Positions 1 to 9,131 of a DNA stretch of 64,000 bases are shown here, piece by piece. The translations under genes were made by a program, and so were the position numbers. Below the pieces are notes generated by a model. That model made no database searches and had not been told where the DNA came from. It saw only the letters and a list, made by a program, of their open reading frames with translations. The DNA lies in the NCBI RefSeq assembly GCF_020991475.1, contig NZ_JAJMPA010000001.1, forward strand, positions 1,178,001 to 1,242,000, given 5' to 3'. Source of the DNA: Pedobacter sp. MC2016-14 (GTDB lineage Bacteria > Bacteroidota > Bacteroidia > Sphingobacteriales > Sphingobacteriaceae). Positions within the stretch are counted from its first letter, which is position 1, and every line of letters starts with the position of its first letter.

Positions 1-230
1 CCATTGCTATGCTTCCTGAAAAGAGGAGGGCGATATTTTTAATGCGTACTAGGGAGGAGCTGTCACTTGATGAAATTGCGGCAAAACTTAACATTTCCAA
101 GTCCGTTGTAAAAAAACAGCTTTATGCCGGGATTAGCTTTGTACGTCAGTATATGCACAGAAATGAGATTTTGTCTTTCTTTATGCTCCTGCACATTTTT
201 TTAAATTATCTTCAAAGGGGTTCTTTTTAG
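1..230 (+). CDS. ECF RNA polymerase sigma factor, C-terminal part (PUL A)
   Basis: The gene enters from the left edge, and only the last ~76 codons are visible. They contain the sigma region 4 helix-turn-helix: LPEKRRAIF followed by LSLDEIAAKLNISKSVVKKQL, which is split here only by reading order, matches the usual layout in Bacteroidota SusC-linked ECF sigmas. The hydrophobic C-terminal tail is also common there. The stop lies 21 nt before a FecR anti-sigma gene, so this is the sigma half of a trans-envelope signalling pair that should activate the SusC/SusD operon downstream. Region 2 is outside the window. The family assignment is firm; the exact subgroup cannot be judged. Confidence 0.85.
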   Translation, partial: IAMLPEKRRAIFLMRTREELSLDEIAAKLNISKSVVKKQLYAGISFVRQYMHRNEILSFFMLLHIFLNYLQRGSF

Positions 231-251
231 ACCTTTATTCGTCTACACTAT

Positions 252-1433
252 ATGGAAGAGAAAGAACTTTCGGAATTTCTTAAGAAATTTTACAACAACC
301 AGCATAACGAGCAAGAGCACCAGTTATTTATCAATTGGCTGTACAATCAGGATGCAGGACAGGTAGAACGTGTAATGGATCTTTACAGGGGAATGGCTGT
401 AGAGCAACAGATGTCCTTCGATCCGAAATTGGCTCAGAAGATTGAAGCCAGGTTAAATAGTTTACAAGGCTATGAAAACACCGAGGTTCAGACGGTAAAG
501 TTATGGCCTAAATTTAGAAATATTGTGGCTGCTGCCTGTATATTAATTGTTTGTGGTGTTGCGGGCAAATATCTTCTTAACCCTGCTGGCAAAAATACCG
601 CCGCTGATGGCCAGCTTTCTAAAATTAAAATTGTCCAGGGTGGAAATAAGGCTGTATTGGCCCTGGCTAATGGACAAAAAATCATACTGGATACCGCGGG
701 GGTTGGAAAACTTACTAATTCTGGGAATGCTGTAATTTATAAAGCAAAAGACGGGCAGATTGTTTTTGATGCTTCAGAACTCAAAGCAGGGACTGAAATT
801 GCCTACAACACTTTATCTACACCTCGTGGGGGGCAGTACACTGTTAAACTGCCCGATGGGAGTACCGTATGGTTAAACTCTGAGTCCTCTTTAAAGTTTC
901 CTTCGGTATTTTCTGCGAAACAGCGATCTGTTGAATTGATTGGAGAAGGATATTTTGAAATTTCTAAAGATAAAACACGACCTTTTAGGGTAAGAACAAG
1001 CACCCAGGATGTGGAAGTTTTGGGTACCCATTTCAATATCAATGCTTATTTGGATGAGCCAGTTGTGGCCACCACACTATTAGAGGGCAGTGTAAAGGTA
1101 GCCCAGCGCAGTTCTGGAAAAACGGAGTTGTTAAGGCCTGGACAGCAATCCCGGATAGGAGCATCATTTAATATCCTGGAAGTAGATACAGAGCCGTTTA
1201 TAGACTGGAAAGAGGGCTATTTTAAGTTCTCAAGAGAGAACATTCAGTCCATTATGCGTAAGGTGGCCCGTTGGTATGATGTAGAGGTGATTTATGAAGG
1301 AAACATTACTCATGAGGGATTTGTAGGAACCGTACCACGTTCCAAAGATATTGTAGAAGTGCTAAACGCACTAAAACTCACTGGTGTTATCGATTATAAA
1401 ATAGAAGGCAAAAAAGTAATTATTACTCCCTAA
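252..1433 (+). CDS. FecR-family anti-sigma factor (PUL A)
   Basis: Inner-membrane anti-sigma factor of 393 aa. A cytoplasmic N-terminal segment of ~88 residues should hold the sigma factor. One membrane helix (about residues 90-108) precedes a periplasmic FecR domain whose core motifs LPDGSTVWLNSESSL and LGTHFNINAY are visible. The C-terminal ~70 residues form the DUF4974-type domain (FSRENIQSIMRKVARWYDV). It is read from the STN domain of the partner SusC, so glycan uptake is relayed to the sigma factor. The stop is 6 nt from the GH88 start, so it is probably co-transcribed with it. The length is typical of the family. Confidence 0.93.
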   Translation: MEEKELSEFLKKFYNNQHNEQEHQLFINWLYNQDAGQVERVMDLYRGMAVEQQMSFDPKLAQKIEARLNSLQGYENTEVQTVKLWPKFRNIVAAACILIVCGVAGKYLLNPAGKNTAADGQLSKIKIVQGGNKAVLALANGQKIILDTAGVGKLTNSGNAVIYKAKDGQIVFDASELKAGTEIAYNTLSTPRGGQYTVKLPDGSTVWLNSESSLKFPSVFSAKQRSVELIGEGYFEISKDKTRPFRVRTSTQDVEVLGTHFNINAYLDEPVVATTLLEGSVKVAQRSSGKTELLRPGQQSRIGASFNILEVDTEPFIDWKEGYFKFSRENIQSIMRKVARWYDVEVIYEGNITHEGFVGTVPRSKDIVEVLNALKLTGVIDYKIEGKKVIITP

Positions 1434-1439
1434 CCAAAT

Positions 1440-2594
1440 ATGAATAAAAAAATTACGGTGCTAAGCATGTGCTTTTGCATGCTTTTTATTGTACCCCTGT
1501 ATGCGCAAAAATCTTTATATCACAATGCTGTCGCCCAATATAAATCTATGCAAAAACTGATTCCTAGAGGTCAGTTTCCAAGATCATACGTGCCTAAAAC
1601 TGATGTCTTTGTAAGCAGTGGTCCTGAATGGTGGTGCAGTGGTTTCTATCCTGGTACTTTATTGTATTTGTATGAAGCTACTAAAGATTCTGCAATGCTG
1701 TTAGAAGCAGAGCGTATGATGAAATTGCTGGAAGGAGAACAGTTTGATACCACTACACACGATCTCGGTTTTATGATGTATTGCAGTTTTGGCAATTACT
1801 ACCGCATGTTCCCGAACAGTAAAACCAGGGAAATTTTACTGAACAGCGCAAAATCCCTGGCCAGCAGGTTTGATCCAAAGGTGGGCTGCATTAGATCCTG
1901 GAATTCTAAACCTTCCGATTTTATTGTGATTATAGACAACATGATGAACCTGGAACTGTTATTTTGGGCCACTAAAATGTCCGGCGATTCCAGTTATTAC
2001 AAAATTGCGGTAACCCATGCCAACCATACCCTAAAAAATCATTTCAGGCCAGATTATAGTTCATATCATTTGGTAAATTATAACCCGGAAACTGGAGCGG
2101 TTAAGGCACAAATTACTGCACAGGGTTATGCTGATGCTTCTGCATGGGCCCGTGGGCAGGCCTGGGGACTGTATGGCTATACGGTAATGTATAGGGAAAC
2201 GAAGGATAAAAAATACCTTGATCAGGCCAGGCATATCTCGTCCTACATTTTAAATCACCATAACCTGCCAAAAGATCTTATACCCTATTGGGATTTCAAC
2301 GTACCCGATATTCCAAATGCACCCAGAGATGCATCAGCTGCGGCGGTCATGAGTTCTGCATGGTTTGAACTGGCAAAATATGTTGAAAAAGCAGATGCAG
2401 AAAAATACAGGAAGGCAGCTCTAGGCATTATAAAAAAGCTATCCTCCACTGATTATACGGCATCTAACGGAAAAAATGGTGGATTTATTTTAAAACATAG
2501 TGTGGGCTATTTTCCTGAGCAGCGTACAGAAGTAGATCAGCCGCTTACTTATGCAGATTATTATTACCTGGAAGCGCTGTTACGGTCAAAATAA
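1440..2594 (+). CDS. Unsaturated glucuronyl hydrolase, GH88 family
   Basis: A 384-aa exported protein: signal peptide of ~22 residues ending in YAQ, then an (alpha/alpha)6-barrel GH88 sequence. The two conserved aspartates are visible, D108 in HDLGF and D166 in IIDNMMNLELLFWA, which correspond to the catalytic pair known from Bacillus GL1 UGL. PRDASAAAVMSSAW is another family hallmark. The enzyme hydrates and removes the 4,5-unsaturated uronic acid left at oligosaccharide ends by a polysaccharide lyase. This fits the PL8 lyase encoded 12 kb downstream in the same locus. It lies between the FecR gene and susC, an unusual place for a CAZyme. Confidence 0.92.
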   Translation: MNKKITVLSMCFCMLFIVPLYAQKSLYHNAVAQYKSMQKLIPRGQFPRSYVPKTDVFVSSGPEWWCSGFYPGTLLYLYEATKDSAMLLEAERMMKLLEGEQFDTTTHDLGFMMYCSFGNYYRMFPNSKTREILLNSAKSLASRFDPKVGCIRSWNSKPSDFIVIIDNMMNLELLFWATKMSGDSSYYKIAVTHANHTLKNHFRPDYSSYHLVNYNPETGAVKAQITAQGYADASAWARGQAWGLYGYTVMYRETKDKKYLDQARHISSYILNHHNLPKDLIPYWDFNVPDIPNAPRDASAAAVMSSAWFELAKYVEKADAEKYRKAALGIIKKLSSTDYTASNGKNGGFILKHSVGYFPEQRTEVDQPLTYADYYYLEALLRSK

Positions 2595-2718
2595 TTATAA
2601 TAAAAAAAATATAGAGGGGGCTTTTACTTAAGTGTCTACGTCTTCTCTATAATAACCAAATATAAACGTAAGAAGGGAGGAAAATTTAATGCCGTAGAAT
2701 TTTACATTCGTTGCTTTA

Positions 2719-2796
2719 AAAACCAAAAAACCAGAAGTGCTGTGAACACCTCTGGCGGGAAAGGTTTTCTTATAAAGCTTATCATTGACTGACAAC
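2719..2796 (+). promoter_or_regulatory. Structured susC leader RNA, copy A
   Basis: Untranslated leader of the first susC. Outer stem AAAACC (2719-2724) with GGTTTT (2763-2768). Inner hairpin CCAGA (2731-2735), unpaired A, GTG (2737-2739), loop CTGTGAA, CAC (2747-2749), unpaired C, TCTGG (2751-2755). A GGGAAAGG motif at 2757-2764 and TGACAAC at 2790-2796 follow. The same order of elements occurs before the other two susC genes in the window. The function is unknown; translational control or mRNA stabilisation is an inference. Confidence 0.6.
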
Positions 2797-2834
2797 CAAA
2801 ATAAACACTTAAAAACCCAACATTTCCAAATATA

Positions 2835-5800
2835 ATGAAATTTTACACTCAAACAGGATGTAGGCTTCCAGTCTGCATTCATAAATATGCACGGGTTATG
2901 AAACTTACATTGGTTCTACTATTGACTGCCTTCCTTCAGGTCTCCATGGCCGGGTATGCTCAAAAGATTACCTATTCAAGAAAAAATGCATCCCTGGACC
3001 AGGTGTTCAAGGAGATACATAATCAAACAGGATACTTGTTCTTGTACACAGATGAGATGCTGGAAGGCGCCAAATCTGTAGACCTCGATTTTAAAAATGC
3101 ACCGCTGACAGAGGTATTAAAGGCTTCTTTTAATGGTCAGCCATTAACTTATACGCTTAATAACAAGATTATTATCGTAAAAAGGAAGGTTAATTTAAAT
3201 GAATTTTATAAAGCTATCATTCCCATAAAGGGACGTGTAACGGACGAGAAAGGCGCTTTGCCAGGCGTTAGCGTTAGAATTCTTGGTTCAAATAAAGGAA
3301 CTATGACAGATTTGAACGGTTATTATTCCATTGATGTCCCTGATGCAAATGCTACACTCATCTTTTCCATTCTGGGTTATTCTCCCAAAGACGTTAAAGT
3401 AGGTGATAAGCGCGTAATAGATGTGGTCTTGAGCACTAAATCAACCGGGCTCGATGAAGTAGTAGTAATCGGATACGGAACGCAGAAAAGAGGGGATATC
3501 AATGGCTCTATTTCTTCTGTTCAGGCAGCAGACATTGCAGCCATTCCTCAATCCAGCATTGACCAATTGCTGCAAGGCAAGGCTGCGGGTATTACGGTTT
3601 CGCAAAATTCGGGCGCTCCCGGAAGTCAAACCTCTGTACATATTCGCGGAATTGCCAGTTTTGGCTCTGCAGAACCATTGTATGTAATTGATGGTGTAGA
3701 GATTTCTGGTGCAGCAAATGCAAATGGTAATCAATCTTTTAGTGCAAATTCAGGTGCATATTCACCAAGCCCCCTGGCCTTATTAAATCCAAATGACGTA
3801 GAGTCAATAGACATTTTAAAAGATGCCTCTGCTGCCGCAATTTATGGTAACAGGGCTGCGAACGGAGTAATTATTATTACTACCAAAAAGGGAAAAATGG
3901 GAAGCGCTCGCATCAATTACGATGGATACAGCGGGTTACAGCAGGCTCAGAAATTTCTTAAGCTGATGAACTTGCCGCAATATGCAAAACTGCAAAACTC
4001 ATTGGCAGATTCTTATGGGATGACCCGTAGAGATGAGCTGGCCAGTCCGGATATGCTGGGCGAAGGCACAGATTGGCAACGCGCCATCTTTCGTACCGCA
4101 GCAATGCAAAGTCACCAGCTTTCGGTTTCCGGTGGAAAGGATGGGTTATCCTATTACATTTCTGGCGGTTATTTTGATCAGGATGGGATTGCCATAGGCT
4201 CCTCATTTAAAAGATATAGTTTCCGCTCTAATTTAGATGTTCAGGTTAAACCATGGGCTAAAGTGGGTTTAATTATATCTGGAAGCCGTACGGGAGAAAA
4301 AATTATTTATAGTGATCAAGGTGGAATTATTTATAATGCATTATTACAAGCGCCAGAAGTACCTATCTATAATTCTGATGGCTCCTATGCTGGTCCTCCT
4401 GATACGCCTGATGCAATTTCGGGATTGATAAACCCAGTTCAGCAGGCTTTAAGTATTTACAATAGGTTAAACAGGAATAATTTAAATGCTAACTTATACA
4501 ATGAAATCAAGTTCTTCAAAGATTTGACTTTACGCTCAGAAGTTGGAGGTGATTTTGGTTTTTCAGACAGTAAGACTTTTAATCCGAGTTATTCTTATGG
4601 CCGTTTTAGAAATCCCCTGGCAGTTTTAAGAGAGCAAAACGGAAGAAATAACTACTGGAACTGGAAAGAGTACTTAACTTACAGGCATGTGTTTGCTAAA
4701 AAGCATGACGTAACGGCTTTATTAGGCTATCAGGTAAATTCTAATTACTACAATAATGTTCAATCTACTATTTCAGATTTTCTGGTTAATAATTTAGGTG
4801 ATGAAGTTCCTACCTTAAATCTTGGAAATTCAGCTACAGCGATTGTTAATGAGCAAAAAACTCCACCACACAATATGGAGTCTAAATTTGCAAGGGTCAT
4901 CTATACTTTTAACGGAAAATATAGTGTAACGGCTACTATCAGAAGTGATATATCCTCTAACTTTGCGGAGGGTAACCGGACAGGTTATTTCCCCTCCTTT
5001 GCTGCATCATGGAAGGTTTCGGAAGAATCTTTTATGGACAGGATTAAAGACGTGGCCAATGATGTCAAATTCAGGATAGGTTATGGACATGTTGGAAATG
5101 AAGCGATTCCTAGTTATGCTTTTGGCTCTAAACTAAATGCTACTGTATCAGGATTGGGAACTGGCTTTTTACTAGACAGAATTGCAAATCCAGAGCTGGA
5201 GTGGGAGCATCATGAAGAGTACAATGTAGGTGTAGATTTTGGTTTGTTCAAAGATCGTTTCCGGGCTACTTTCGATTATTTTGAACGTAAATCATCTAAA
5301 TTTTTATTCCAGTTGCCATTGCCTGCTTATGTAGTTGGCGGTTCTTCATCAATGGGCGGTATCAGTCCTCCTTTTGTAAATGCCGGAGGTATTACCAACA
5401 ATGGATTTGATTTTACGTTAAACTCCAAAAATATCGCTGCAGCAAATTTCAAATGGAATACTGCTTTAACTTTCTCCAAGTACAACAACAAAGTAACCTC
5501 ATTAGCCAATGGTTTGCCTTATATTCTGCAAACATATGGTTCCACTGCAATTCCAATTACAAGAACTGTGGTTGGCGGTCCTTTAGGAGAGTTCTATGGG
5601 TATCGTGTTAAAGGGATCTTTAAAACAGACGCACAGTTAAGAAATGCACCTATACAATTCGGTAATCCGGTTTCCAATGATCCCAGCAGAGGTGCTAAAC
5701 AAACCTGGTTAGGTGATGTACAGTATGTAGACCTGAATAATGATAACATCATTGATTCACGTGACCAGGAAAGCCTTGGAAGTCCGCAGCCTGAATTTAC

Positions 5801-6293
5801 CTTTGGCTTAACCAACAATTTCAGCTACAAGGCATTTGACCTCAGTATTTTTCTTCAGGGCTCATACGGCGGCAGGATTTTGAGTATGGCCGACAGGATT
5901 TTAACTGCTATGACCTCGCTTTACCAAAATCAGCTGGCATCACAGGCAAATTTCTGGACACCACAGAATCCAACTTCCAATATTCCTGCGCCTAAAGCAT
6001 CGTCTGATAACAGCAATATCCTGATATCTGACAGGTACATCTTTGATGGTTCATATGTGCGGGTGCAGAACATCAATTTTGGTTATACTTTCTCATCAGA
6101 CTTTATTAAAAAGGTTAAACTGAATAAATTAAAGTTATATGCAAGCGTGCAAAACCTCTATACGTTTACCAAATATGATGGGTACGATCCTGAGATAGGT
6201 TTGCAGAATCAGAATCCCTTGTATTCGGGTGTAGACATCGGCAGATATCCTTCTGCACGGGTATTTACTTTTGGACTTAACGCAGAATTTTAA
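2835..6293 (+). CDS. SusC-like TonB-dependent outer-membrane transporter with STN signalling domain (PUL A)
   Basis: An outer-membrane barrel of 1152 aa that imports oligosaccharides with its SusD lid. It has a signal peptide (core MKLTLVLLLTAFLQVSMAGYAQ, here after a ~21-residue N-terminal extension often annotated in this family) and an STN domain (about 45-118) that contacts FecR. A CarboxypepD_reg-like repeat (about 128-200), the TonB box region LDEVVVIGYGTQKRG (about 206-220), the plug and the beta barrel follow. The STN domain together with the sigma/FecR pair shows the receptor is also a sensor. An inner start at about 2898 would remove the extension and leave a normal signal peptide. 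Confidence 0.95.
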   Translation: MKFYTQTGCRLPVCIHKYARVMKLTLVLLLTAFLQVSMAGYAQKITYSRKNASLDQVFKEIHNQTGYLFLYTDEMLEGAKSVDLDFKNAPLTEVLKASFNGQPLTYTLNNKIIIVKRKVNLNEFYKAIIPIKGRVTDEKGALPGVSVRILGSNKGTMTDLNGYYSIDVPDANATLIFSILGYSPKDVKVGDKRVIDVVLSTKSTGLDEVVVIGYGTQKRGDINGSISSVQAADIAAIPQSSIDQLLQGKAAGITVSQNSGAPGSQTSVHIRGIASFGSAEPLYVIDGVEISGAANANGNQSFSANSGAYSPSPLALLNPNDVESIDILKDASAAAIYGNRAANGVIIITTKKGKMGSARINYDGYSGLQQAQKFLKLMNLPQYAKLQNSLADSYGMTRRDELASPDMLGEGTDWQRAIFRTAAMQSHQLSVSGGKDGLSYYISGGYFDQDGIAIGSSFKRYSFRSNLDVQVKPWAKVGLIISGSRTGEKIIYSDQGGIIYNALLQAPEVPIYNSDGSYAGPPDTPDAISGLINPVQQALSIYNRLNRNNLNANLYNEIKFFKDLTLRSEVGGDFGFSDSKTFNPSYSYGRFRNPLAVLREQNGRNNYWNWKEYLTYRHVFAKKHDVTALLGYQVNSNYYNNVQSTISDFLVNNLGDEVPTLNLGNSATAIVNEQKTPPHNMESKFARVIYTFNGKYSVTATIRSDISSNFAEGNRTGYFPSFAASWKVSEESFMDRIKDVANDVKFRIGYGHVGNEAIPSYAFGSKLNATVSGLGTGFLLDRIANPELEWEHHEEYNVGVDFGLFKDRFRATFDYFERKSSKFLFQLPLPAYVVGGSSSMGGISPPFVNAGGITNNGFDFTLNSKNIAAANFKWNTALTFSKYNNKVTSLANGLPYILQTYGSTAIPITRTVVGGPLGEFYGYRVKGIFKTDAQLRNAPIQFGNPVSNDPSRGAKQTWLGDVQYVDLNNDNIIDSRDQESLGSPQPEFTFGLTNNFSYKAFDLSIFLQGSYGGRILSMADRILTAMTSLYQNQLASQANFWTPQNPTSNIPAPKASSDNSNILISDRYIFDGSYVRVQNINFGYTFSSDFIKKVKLNKLKLYASVQNLYTFTKYDGYDPEIGLQNQNPLYSGVDIGRYPSARVFTFGLNAEF

Positions 6294-6297
6294 TAAA

Positions 6298-7869
6298 ATG
6301 ATTATGATACACTATAAAAAATATCTTGTGTTATTCGGGCTGGCTGGTTGTTTAATGATTTCCGCCTGTAAAAAATCCTTTTTTGACCAGGCACCACAAG
6401 ATGCCATCGCGGTTGATAATTATTATGATACTGCAGATCAGGTAAAAGCTAGTACCAATGGCCTATATAACAAAGTATGGTTTCTCTGGAACAATAAAGC
6501 TGCTTATTGTACAGAAGTAGCGAGTGGCAACGGACGTAGTTACGCCGCAGATGTAGTTACATTTAACACCATAGCCGGAACGGGCAACAACACAGAGATC
6601 ATCAATGCATGGACTGGAATGTTCACCGTAATAGCTCAGGCCAATGCTTTAATCAATACCCTTCCGGTAAAAGTTCCGGCCTCTGTTCCTTCTGCTGTGC
6701 TAAACAATGCACTTGGAGAAGCTCGTTTTATGCGTGCATTGGCTTATTTTTACTTAACACGTTTGTTTGGAAATGTTCCAATCATAGAAAATAGCTTAGA
6801 CCTTGCTACCGAATATAAGGTTAATACTAATCCAGTCCCTGACGTGTATAAATTTATCGTTAATGACCTCAAATTTGCAGAAGAAAACTGTACTAAAATG
6901 ATTCGAAGTGCACCCTCCGCAGCACAGGGGCGTATTTCCAGTGGTTCAGCAGCTGCTATGCTGGCAAAAGTTTATCTCTATATGAAAGATTATCCCAATG
7001 CAAGGCTTTATGCAGAAAGGGTAATCAACAGTGGCGAGTTTAAATTGTATGGCGTTGATGTTCCAGGAAAAACCTATCACGACTTGTTTTTAACTGCCAA
7101 CAATAACAATGAGGAGTCTGTAGCTGCGATGCAATGGGTTGGCGGCGGACCTTACGGAAGCGGAAACAGCTTACAAGCATCATTTGCTACAAACAGTATT
7201 TTAACAGGTACTGGAGATGGCTGGGGTGTTGTTGCAGCAACTTATAGTTTGCAGGAAGCTTATGAAGCGGGAGATACCAGGAGACGCAGTACGATTATGA
7301 TGAAAGGTGATGTATATCCAGAAATTAATCAGGCTACCGGTGGATTAACAGTGCCAACAACCTGGAGTTTCGGAAATACAGGTGCTGGTATCAAAAAATA
7401 TGTAGTAGGTACTCCTGCCGATAATGGAGGTAAAGGTGCACAACAGTCTACAGGTATAAATACCTACCTCATGCGTTATGCAGAGGTTCTGTTAATCGAA
7501 GCAGAAGCCGTATTGGGTAATGCAGCTTCTACCACTGATGCCGCTGCATTAACACCATTTAATAAAATCAGAACCCGTGCAGGCTTAGGCTTAAAAACCG
7601 AAATCACAAAAATGGATATTATAAAAGAACGCCGGATTGAGTTTGCTATAGAATTTGACTATTGGTTTGATTTGGGACGTTTGGATGGATTCAATGTGTC
7701 TAGTCACCCATTGGCAAAAGCAATCATTAATGCACAAAACAGAGGGGTAATAGGTACGCCAATGTATTTGAACATGATGGACTCACAATTCTTATTTCCA
7801 TATCCAGAAATTGAAGTGGCAGCTAATCCAAAGCTAAAAGAAGCTCCTGTACCTTATGTATTTAAATAA
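6298..7869 (+). CDS. SusD/RagB-like surface glycan-binding lipoprotein (PUL A)
   Basis: Surface lipoprotein lid of the SusC channel. The chosen start (ATG 6298, MIMIHYKKYLVLFG) gives a lipoprotein signal with the lipobox LMISACKK; an earlier in-frame ATG at 6271 lies inside susC and is less likely. The N-terminal TPR-rich SusD core is recognisable (NALGEARFMRALAYFYLTRLFGNVPI). The C-terminal RagB motifs IKERRIEFAIEFDYWFDLGR and PYPEIEVAANPKL are also present. The length of 523 aa is normal. The 4-nt gap to susC implies one transcript and probable translational coupling. Confidence 0.95.
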   Translation: MIMIHYKKYLVLFGLAGCLMISACKKSFFDQAPQDAIAVDNYYDTADQVKASTNGLYNKVWFLWNNKAAYCTEVASGNGRSYAADVVTFNTIAGTGNNTEIINAWTGMFTVIAQANALINTLPVKVPASVPSAVLNNALGEARFMRALAYFYLTRLFGNVPIIENSLDLATEYKVNTNPVPDVYKFIVNDLKFAEENCTKMIRSAPSAAQGRISSGSAAAMLAKVYLYMKDYPNARLYAERVINSGEFKLYGVDVPGKTYHDLFLTANNNNEESVAAMQWVGGGPYGSGNSLQASFATNSILTGTGDGWGVVAATYSLQEAYEAGDTRRRSTIMMKGDVYPEINQATGGLTVPTTWSFGNTGAGIKKYVVGTPADNGGKGAQQSTGINTYLMRYAEVLLIEAEAVLGNAASTTDAAALTPFNKIRTRAGLGLKTEITKMDIIKERRIEFAIEFDYWFDLGRLDGFNVSSHPLAKAIINAQNRGVIGTPMYLNMMDSQFLFPYPEIEVAANPKLKEAPVPYVFK

Positions 7870-7874
7870 TTGAA

Positions 7875-7933
7875 GATGAAACCATCATGATTTTTAAACC
7901 ACACCTGGTATGCTAAATCATGATAGCTTCATC
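7875..7933 (+). repeat. Post-susD inverted-repeat element, copy 1
   Basis: Between susD and the IPT/TIG gene: arm GATGAAACCATCATGATTT (7875-7893) and arm AAATCATGATAGCTTCATC (7915-7933), pairing at 17 of 19 positions around a 21-nt loop. The same 5' arm and most of the 3' arm recur at 39849-39906, after another susD. It lacks a T tract after the stem, so it is not a standard intrinsic terminator. mRNA processing, 3'-end protection of susCD, or attenuation are possible roles. Confidence 0.7.
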
Positions 7934-7957
7934 ACCATTAAAAACAAATTTATACCG

Positions 7958-9106
7958 ATGAAAAATTTAATAAACATTTGGCAAATTCGTACGGTGATAC
8001 TGTTTGCCGCAATCACCCTGGTATACTCTGCCTGTAAAAAGGAGAATAATACAGGAGCTAAAGAAGCTCCTGTATTAGAAAAAGTAACTACGCTAACCAA
8101 AAATGACACCACATTTAAGGAAATCCGCATAGGACTGGATTCCAATAGATATGCAAATGTTATTACTAAGGTAGCCAATGGCGCAACTGTAACCGGGGCC
8201 CGGTGGAATGCTCAATACATGTTGATAGGGAAAAACCTTAAGACCACCATGAGTGTAAGCATTAATGGTGTACCTGTATTCTTTAATCCGGCATTTGTAA
8301 CCGAAAGCAGCCTTATTTTTACGGTGGGTACCGATGTTCCTTACGGATCACAATACTCCAACAAGCTGAAGGTAACCACACAGTACGGAGCTGCGGAATA
8401 TGATTTCGGACTGTTGCAACCTTTCCCTGTAATTACATCTGTAAGTCCATTACTTGGTGAAGTTGGTGGTACCATTACCATTGCAGGAAATTACTTTGAG
8501 AACCTTAAAAAGGTGCTTTTTGGTACAACAGAAGCAGAAATTATTGGAACCCCTACCAGTAAAGAGATTAAAATTAAAATTCCTGCCGGCATTTCTCAAG
8601 CCAATGTTACGGTTTCTACAGAAGGCGGGTCATCTGTTTCCACAAACTCGTTCTTCGCTTTCAAAAAAATCCTGTATCAGGATGGATGGGCATCTGGAAT
8701 GACTTCTTACGGAGGATGGGGAGATGCTGGTGGTTCTACCCCAGATAATACTGCTGGGGGCGTAAGGGGATCAAAATCAATTCTCCTTAAATACACTGCC
8801 AGCTCCTGCCCTTTACAGTTTGCGTATACCGGTCCGGCATTAAGTTTAAGTAACTTCACTTCGCTAAAATTGTCAATATATGGCGGTACTGGTGCAGCAG
8901 GTAAAAAGGTGAAAATTCAGCTCAATGGGCTAACCAATTATACCGAGACACTTACGCTCACAGAAGGTGCTTTCACAGATTATGTAATCCCACTTTCCAA
9001 CTTTCCTGTTGCCACTTCAACTGCTAATTTTTCTAAAATTTGGGTGATCGAAGGCAGTAATGTTGGTGGATATTCAGTTTATGTAGATGAGATCGGATTT
9101 TTATAA
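7958..9106 (+). CDS. IPT/TIG-domain surface lipoprotein, putative glycan-binding protein
   Basis: A 382-aa lipoprotein whose start at 7958 gives a signal with the lipobox VYSACKK. An upstream ATG (7910) lies in the loop of the repeat hairpin and is unlikely to be used. The middle contains an IPT/TIG immunoglobulin-like fold (PVITSVSPLLGEVGGTITIAGNYF, given here as the family hallmark region at about 155-240). The C-terminal ~150 residues are Gly/Ser/Tyr-rich and resemble a beta-sandwich carbohydrate-binding module. Its position directly after susD is that of a SusE/SusF-like or SGBP protein, so it probably captures the polysaccharide at the surface. The binding specificity is unknown. Confidence 0.8.
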   Translation: MKNLINIWQIRTVILFAAITLVYSACKKENNTGAKEAPVLEKVTTLTKNDTTFKEIRIGLDSNRYANVITKVANGATVTGARWNAQYMLIGKNLKTTMSVSINGVPVFFNPAFVTESSLIFTVGTDVPYGSQYSNKLKVTTQYGAAEYDFGLLQPFPVITSVSPLLGEVGGTITIAGNYFENLKKVLFGTTEAEIIGTPTSKEIKIKIPAGISQANVTVSTEGGSSVSTNSFFAFKKILYQDGWASGMTSYGGWGDAGGSTPDNTAGGVRGSKSILLKYTASSCPLQFAYTGPALSLSNFTSLKLSIYGGTGAAGKKVKIQLNGLTNYTETLTLTEGAFTDYVIPLSNFPVATSTANFSKIWVIEGSNVGGYSVYVDEIGFL

Positions 9107-9109
9107 AAC

Positions 9110-9129
9110 AGCCCCCCTGCGCGGGGGCT
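9110..9129 (+). promoter_or_regulatory. GC-rich hairpin just upstream of the esterase start codon
   Basis: AGCCCCC (9110-9116) pairs perfectly with GGGGGCT (9123-9129) around a 6-nt loop. It begins 3 nt after the stop of the previous gene and ends 2 nt before the ATG at 9132. No T tract follows. It may terminate weakly, stabilise the upstream 3' end, or occlude the start region of the esterase gene. Confidence 0.6.
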
Positions 9130-9131
9130 TA

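Noticed and set aside
2628..2882. 84-aa minus-strand frame across the first susC leader
   Set aside because: It covers the structured leader and the susC start; the sequence is better explained as a leader RNA, and the peptide looks random.
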